Origin: Lewinellaceae bacterium
GTDB taxonomy: Bacteria > Bacteroidota > Bacteroidia > Chitinophagales > Saprospiraceae
Length of the DNA stretch: 64,000 nucleotides
NCBI GenBank assembly: GCA_020636435.1
Contig: JACJXX010000001.1
Location: forward strand, 3,365,001 to 3,429,000
Direction of reading: 5' to 3'
Shown here: positions 60,135 through 64,000 of the stretch, piece by piece
Layout: the number at the start of each line of letters is the position of its first letter
Numbering within the stretch: the first letter of the stretch is position 1
Made by a program: the position numbers and the translations under genes
Notes under the pieces: model-generated
The model's database searches: none
The model's input: the letters and a program-made list of their open reading frames with translations, nothing else
What the model was told of the DNA's origin: nothing

Positions 60135-61524
60135 CTAGTGCCTCCGGCACTAAATAAAGGGATAAAACTTTCGTTATAGTTCTTTGACAAAAAGGAACCA
60201 CCTATGGGTAAAGGACGCCCCCTGCCGCCGTTGCTCCTTAGCGAGCGACAAAAGGGCATATTAGAGCGGCACTATAACCGGCGAAGCACGGCAGAGTATC
60301 AGCGCGCACGCATCAGCATTGTTTTAGGAGCCTATGCGGGCCAGAGCAATTTAGCTTTGTCCCGGGATTTGAACATGAACATCAAACGGGTTAGGCGCTG
60401 GCGCAGGCGCTGGATAACGAGCTATAAGGCGCTGTGCGAATTTGAACAAGGGCCAAACGGACAAGGGGTTAGCGACTTGGAATTACTCCGGCAAATGTTA
60501 AGCCTGCTCAAAGACGCTGCCCGTCCCGGAGCCCCTAAAACGATTACGCTGGAGCAGGAACAGCAGATAACGGCATTGGCCTGCAGGAAGCCTTGCGATT
60601 ACAGTATTCCCGTTACACAGTGGACTCACGAGCTATTATCTATAGTAGCCGAGGAACAAGGCTTGGTAGATCGGATCTCCCCACGGTACGTAGGGGTGAT
60701 TTTAAAAAAGGAACGAGCTCCAACCGCATAGGTCGCGCTACTGGCTCTTCCCCAAGATTGAAGATTGGAGCGCTTTCGTTGCCCGCGTAGCCCTGATTTG
60801 CCAGTTGATCTTGCAGTCCGTCAAAAGCTCGGCAGGCAGCCAAGAGCCAAGCAAGGCGCACCTGATAAGCGTGGACGAGAAAACCGGCATCCAAGCTTTG
60901 GAACGCATTGCCAGCCGGCCCATGAAAAAGGGGCAACCCCGCCGGCAGGACCCCGAGTATGTCCGCCACGGCACTACTTGTTTGATCGCCGCCTATGAAG
61001 TAGCCACTGGCCGGCTCATCCAATTCCGGCTTCACCCTACCCGTACCGAAGAAGATTTTATCGCTTTCATCCAGGCTACCCTCATGGCCCTGCCTCCGGG
61101 GGATTCCGTTGCCTTCCTGCTCGACAACCTGAATATCCACCTGTCGGCTTCCCTGGTAGAATTGGTGGCCCAAGAAATCGGCTTTGACGGAGATTTGGGC
61201 AAAAAAGAATCTCGCGGCATTCTCAAAAGCATGGCAAGCCGCCAGGCTTTTTTAGAAGATCCTCAGCACCGCATCCGCTTTGTCTACACGCCCAAGCACT
61301 GTTCCTGGCTCAACCCCATAGAAAATTGGTTCGGCAGGCTGCAGCGCCAAGTCATTAAGCATGGCAGTTTCCTTTCTGTCAAAGAACTCGAACAAAAAAT
61401 TGAAGCCTACATCGGCTTTTATAACCGGTGCCTGGCAAAGCCCCTAAAATGGAAATTCAAGGGCTTCCTAAAAGCCGCTGAAAGGGCGGCTAATTGACCC
61501 TTTATTTAGTGCCGGAGGCACTAG
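60135..61524 (+). mobile_element. IS630-family insertion sequence
   Basis: Inverted ends CTAGTGCCTCCGGCACTAAA (from 60135) and TTTAGTGCCGGAGGCACTAG (to 61524), with the match extending to 27 bases including an AAAGGG inner part. The outer CTAG on both sides fits the TA target duplication of IS630/Tc1-mariner elements. The length is about 1.39 kb. It interrupts the ABC permease gene. Short elements at 8745 and 10932-11575 share its TAGTGC ends. Confidence 0.9.
60204..61497 (+). CDS. IS630-family transposase in two reading frames
   Basis: ORF A (60204-60731, 175 residues) has an N-terminal helix-turn-helix region (LSERQKGILERHYNRRSTAE, SRDLNMNIKRVRRWRRRW). ORF B continues through PHRSRYWLFPKIEDW to the DDE catalytic domain: first Asp in ISVDEKTGIQA, second in AFLLDNLNIHL, and Glu in WLNPIENWFGRL. 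The frames must be joined by +1 near the run of six A at 60704-60709 (ORF A ILKK to ORF B NELQPHRSRYW). This could be programmed frameshifting, as in some IS630 relatives, or an inactivating insertion of one A. Without fusion ORF A lacks the catalytic domain. Confidence 0.88.
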
Positions 61525-61857
61525 CGGCTCAACTCCCTGGTTTCATAGAACAACACATAGACGAAGAGCATGCTGCTGAAACGAACCAGTTGCACCTGCA
61601 GCCCATCACCACTATCCACCTGCACTCCCATCTGGCGCGGGAACTGCAGCCCAACGGCAACGCCGCGAATGTATACATCTTTCTTGCTGATGCGGCAATG
61701 GCTGCAGGGCTTTGCCTACCGGATAGCTTTCGACCCTTTGCTCCTGCTGCTGGCCGGCCTGGCTACCCTGGTTGTCGCGCTGCTGGCCGCCGGCTGGCAT
61801 TCGGTTCGGGCGGCAACGGCTAACCCGGTGGAGAGTATTCGGGTGGAATAATGAGGG

Positions 61858-62034
61858 TACTTCGGATAATGGAACGCGGATGACGCGGATGCGGCGGATT
61901 TGCGCGGATTGGGGAGTGTGCTGCTTTTGATGGGACGCGGATGACGCGGATTGGATGGATTTGCGCGCCTGCCCGACAGGCGAGTCGCCAGACGGCCTGG
62001 CCAACAGGGATTGGGGAGTATGCTGCTTTGATGG
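61858..62034. repeat. Imperfect direct repeat after the permease pseudogene
   Basis: Two imperfect copies of a unit that starts GGACGCGGATGACGCGGAT and ends GATTGGGGAGTATGCTGCTT-like. The second copy carries an extra GC-rich segment (CGCGCCTGCCCGACAGGCG, about 61964-61982) that can fold. No coding function. Confidence 0.55.
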
Positions 62035-62385
62035 GCAAGCAGGGCCGGGTAGCCGGACAGTATTAAATTACGTATTCCGTCTATATTCCAGCCCTAAGAT
62101 CGAAGGATACTGTCCTCCCCGGGGGGAGGTTAGGAGGGGGACTCGGAGACGAAAACCCTCGAAAATCCCCCCTCGAACTCCCCCCAAGGGGAGACAACTG
62201 CCTTCGATGGAGAGCTGGGGATAGGTCGTTTATATGTAACCTAAATATGTCCGGCCACTTAGCCCGCTTCGGAGGCGAAGGCCGTCCGTCATAGCCGGGC
62301 TACTGCGGCGGAAACGGAGCATCCTCAGCGGCCGTTCCTTTCAACAATCACCAGATTTTTTTATTTTTGAAAAAAAACTATTGTG
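62035..62385. other. Non-coding spacer with palindromes
   Basis: It contains a CCTCCCC/GGGGAGG stem near 62113-62128. A segment at about 62268-62325 (GAGGCG...CATAGCCGGGCTAC...ACGGAGCAT) weakly resembles the core of the mobile palindromes elsewhere in the window. No gene is supported. Confidence 0.4.
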
Positions 62386-62877
62386 ATGACCCGACTAATT
62401 TTATTCCTCAGCATGCTCTTCCTGGCGGCCTGCAACCAGCCCGCTTCTGTAGAAGAAACCACCACCACTGAAACGGAGGCCTCCGGCCCTTCCGGCTACG
62501 ACCCCGAACTGGCCAAAGAACTGGGCGCCGACCCCTACGGCATGAAACAATACGTGATGGCCTTCCTCAAAGCCGGCCCGACGCGCAGCCAGGACTCTTT
62601 GGAGGCTGCCCAACTACAGCGCGCCCACCTGGACAACATCACCCGCCTGGCGGAGGAGGGCAAGCTGGTGCTGGCCGGCCCTTTTATGGATGACGGAGAG
62701 GTGCGCGGCATTTATGTTTTCGATGTACAGACGATAGAAGAGGCGGAGGCGCTCACGGCTTCCGACCCGTCCATTCAGGCCGGCCGGCTGGTGATGGAAC
62801 TGCACCCCTGGTACGGCTCGGCGGCGTTGATGAAGTTGAATGCGTTGCATGCAGCTGTTGCGAAGGAGAAGATATAG
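62386..62877 (+). CDS. YCII-related lipoprotein
   Basis: The ATG at 62386 gives 163 residues; an in-frame GTG lies one codon upstream. The N-terminus is a lipoprotein signal (LILFLSMLFLAACNQPAS, lipobox LAAC), so it is membrane-anchored. After an acidic Thr/Glu linker, a YCII-like domain (about 45-150) shows MKQYVMAFLKAGPTRSQDSL, then the core HLDNITRLAEEGKLVLAGPF, IYVFDVQTIEEAEALTASDP and VMELHPWYG. The conserved His of YCII domains is present. YCII folds are ferredoxin-like; enzymatic roles are known only for a few (chloromuconolactone dehalogenase). The function here is unassigned. Confidence 0.8.
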   Translation: MTRLILFLSMLFLAACNQPASVEETTTTETEASGPSGYDPELAKELGADPYGMKQYVMAFLKAGPTRSQDSLEAAQLQRAHLDNITRLAEEGKLVLAGPFMDDGEVRGIYVFDVQTIEEAEALTASDPSIQAGRLVMELHPWYGSAALMKLNALHAAVAKEKI

Positions 62878-62913
62878 TTTCTGGTTTTTTCCAACCTCTG
62901 AAATTGGAAACAG

Positions 62914-63447
62914 ATGGACAATGGCGTTCAATATATTTGGTCTGATCTGCGGGATGAATTGGAAAAATTTATAACCTCAAAGGTTAAGGATACCTCCCTG
63001 TCGGATGATATTCTACAGGATGTATTTATTAAAATCCACCTGAATATTCATCAACTAAAGGATTCTTCCAGGCTTACGGCATGGGTATACCAGATAACCC
63101 GCAATATGATTGCTGATCATTTTAAACGAAAGAAATTTCCAGATCATTCCAGGCCGGCCAACCTGGCTGAAGAGGAAAGGGATGAGGATTTATACCGGTC
63201 CCTCAGCGATTGTGTCAATAGTAAGATAGCGAAGCTTTCTCCTCACAGCCGGGAGGCTGTTTTGCTGGCCTATTTCAAAAATTACTCGCAAAAAGAGCTT
63301 GCCGATTTCCTGGGAATTTCCTATTCGGGCGCCAAAAACAGGGTTCAGCGCGCCCGTGAAAAATTAAGGCAATCTATTTTGGATTGTGATAATGTAGAAT
63401 CAGATTCGAAAGGGAACCTCGTAAACTTCAACGAAAAAAAAGTTTAA
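62914..63447 (+). CDS. sigZ: SigZ-like ECF RNA polymerase sigma factor
   Basis: A 177-residue sigma-70-family factor. Region 2 includes LEKFITSKVKDTSLSDDILQ and LTAWVYQITRNMIADHFKRKK; region 4 is REAVLLAYFKNYSQKELADFLG with the helix-turn-helix ISYSGAKNRVQRAREKLRQS. The pattern matches SigZ rather than the common SusR-linked ECF group. There is no anti-sigma gene adjacent: upstream is a lipoprotein, downstream a PhzF protein. It may direct transcription of the PhzF gene, a neighbour often seen with SigZ-like factors, but this is inference. Confidence 0.85.
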   Translation: MDNGVQYIWSDLRDELEKFITSKVKDTSLSDDILQDVFIKIHLNIHQLKDSSRLTAWVYQITRNMIADHFKRKKFPDHSRPANLAEEERDEDLYRSLSDCVNSKIAKLSPHSREAVLLAYFKNYSQKELADFLGISYSGAKNRVQRAREKLRQSILDCDNVESDSKGNLVNFNEKKV

Positions 63448-63509
63448 GCAATCCGGGTCTTTTTGGATTCCTCTGAGTCTATGGGGGTGAACCTTTAAAA
63501 AATAGACTC

Positions 63510-64000
63510 ATGAAGAACATTGAAGTGCTAATTATCCAGGCTTTTTCACGAAACAATAAAGGCGGAAACCCTGCCGGTGTAGTATTGAACGCAGATGTGC
63601 TGGACAGGAACCAAAAACAAAGCATTGCCAGTAAGATAGGAGTTTCCGAAACTGCTTTCATCTCTGGTTCTGAAATCGCCGATTTCAAACTCGACTTCTT
63701 TACGCCGGTAAAGCAAATCGCCCATTGTGGCCATGCCACCATTGCGGCTTTTTCCTTCCTCAAGCAGGAAAAAATTATTTCCGGCCACATTTCTTCCAAG
63801 GAGACCATCGATGGGATAAGGCAGATTTACTTTGAGGGTGATATGGCCTTCATGGAACAGGAAAAACCAAGATTCCTTCCTATTTCTTCGGAAGATAGGC
63901 TCAACACTCTGGCAGCGCTGGGACTTGTCGAAGAGGAGCTGCTTCCCGGGCGGGAACCGGAAATTGTAAATACGGGTAATTCATTTCTGATCATACCTGT
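63510..64000 (+). CDS. PhzF-family isomerase/epimerase, N-terminal part, cut by the window edge
   Basis: The ATG at 63510 opens a frame that runs to the window end (about 163 residues). It has the PhzF signatures IQAFSRNNKGGNPAGVVL, the active-site Glu in VSETAFI (near 45), FTPVKQIAHCGHATIAAFSFL with the second conserved motif, and NTGNSF near the edge. PhzF proteins fold like diaminopimelate epimerase and include the phenazine isomerase and many enzymes of unknown substrate. No other phenazine gene is nearby, so a phenazine role is not supported. Confidence 0.88.
   Translation, partial: MKNIEVLIIQAFSRNNKGGNPAGVVLNADVLDRNQKQSIASKIGVSETAFISGSEIADFKLDFFTPVKQIAHCGHATIAAFSFLKQEKIISGHISSKETIDGIRQIYFEGDMAFMEQEKPRFLPISSEDRLNTLAALGLVEEELLPGREPEIVNTGNSFLIIP

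Larger units (their letters stand above)
59346..61851 (+). pseudogene. MacB/FtsX-type ABC transporter permease, interrupted and deleted
   Basis: The frame begins MLYNY at 59346, is interrupted by a 34-codon in-frame element, and resumes LTAILRHIRKRRMSSLINIAGLAAG, the standard first helix of these permeases. The periplasmic MacB_PCD domain follows (KADRIFRLTRSYDYPSG, FSFPLLQGD, VLSQSAAGKYFG). At 60135 an IS630-type element enters; after it the protein resumes AAQLPGFIEQHIDEEHA...NGNAANVYIF and then, after an internal deletion and frame change, RQWLQGFAYRIAFDPLLLLL to the C-terminal NPVESIRVE. The central membrane helices are missing. The original protein would export substrates or act in envelope stress; this copy cannot. 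Confidence 0.85.

Noticed and set aside
63479..63808. Minus-strand frame over the PhzF gene
   Set aside because: The plus strand encodes clear PhzF motifs in the same place.
63510..64000. A phenazine biosynthesis cluster
   Set aside because: PhzF-like proteins are widespread, and no other phz gene is present.

Overview
The window reads as a chromosome segment of a Bacteroidetes bacterium, most likely a Saprospiria/Lewinella-like marine or sludge lineage. The reasons are a SusC/SusD pair, a nearly 4000-residue secreted protein with a type IX secretion (Por) C-terminal tail, sensor kinases with beta-propeller sensor regions, several LytTR regulators, few recognisable Shine-Dalgarno sites, a GC-rich coding style and AT-rich spacers. 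No rRNA or tRNA gene was recognised.

Layout. Positions 1-6250 hold a partial gene end, a FAD/Fe-S dehydrogenase, a xisH/xisI pair (xisH with a frameshift), a second lone xisI and a PDZ-alpha/beta hydrolase. An AT-rich leader and a 19-repeat CRISPR array (6751-8056) follow, with no cas gene anywhere in the window. Positions 8057-11575 are a dense zone of palindromic mobile repeats around a small VOC protein gene and a LytTR regulator; three repeats joined end to end separate that regulator from its presumed histidine kinase. Positions 12820-26404 carry an outer-membrane protein, a DUF3843-like protein, a fused 5-oxoprolinase, SusD, SusC, a DeoR regulator and a DedA protein. Positions 26899-31347 hold an apparent amine or amino-acid utilisation operon (membrane protein, ethanolamine-permease-like transporter, glutamine-synthetase-like ligase, SDR dehydrogenase). 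Next come a frameshifted hypothetical gene, a NarL-type regulator and a propeller sensor kinase.

The most unusual genes are at 39317-42423: a ParB-like domain fused to an ABC/OLD-type ATPase, whose stop codon overlaps the start of a TOPRIM protein gene. This is a candidate defence or DNA-transaction system. A 159-bp mobile palindrome lies just upstream and interrupts another small gene. Positions 43036-54918 encode the giant secreted protease/adhesin. Positions 55330-59197 encode a propeller kinase and LytTR regulator with overlapping reading frames. An ABC-permease pseudogene then carries both a 100-bp in-frame palindrome and an IS630-family element. The window closes with a YCII lipoprotein, a SigZ-like sigma factor and a partial PhzF gene.

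A theme across the window is a set of non-autonomous palindromic elements. Several have TAGTGC ends like those of the resident IS630 element. Another group shares a conserved core of about 55 bp between unrelated terminal repeats. They split operons, supply stop codons and sit inside genes.
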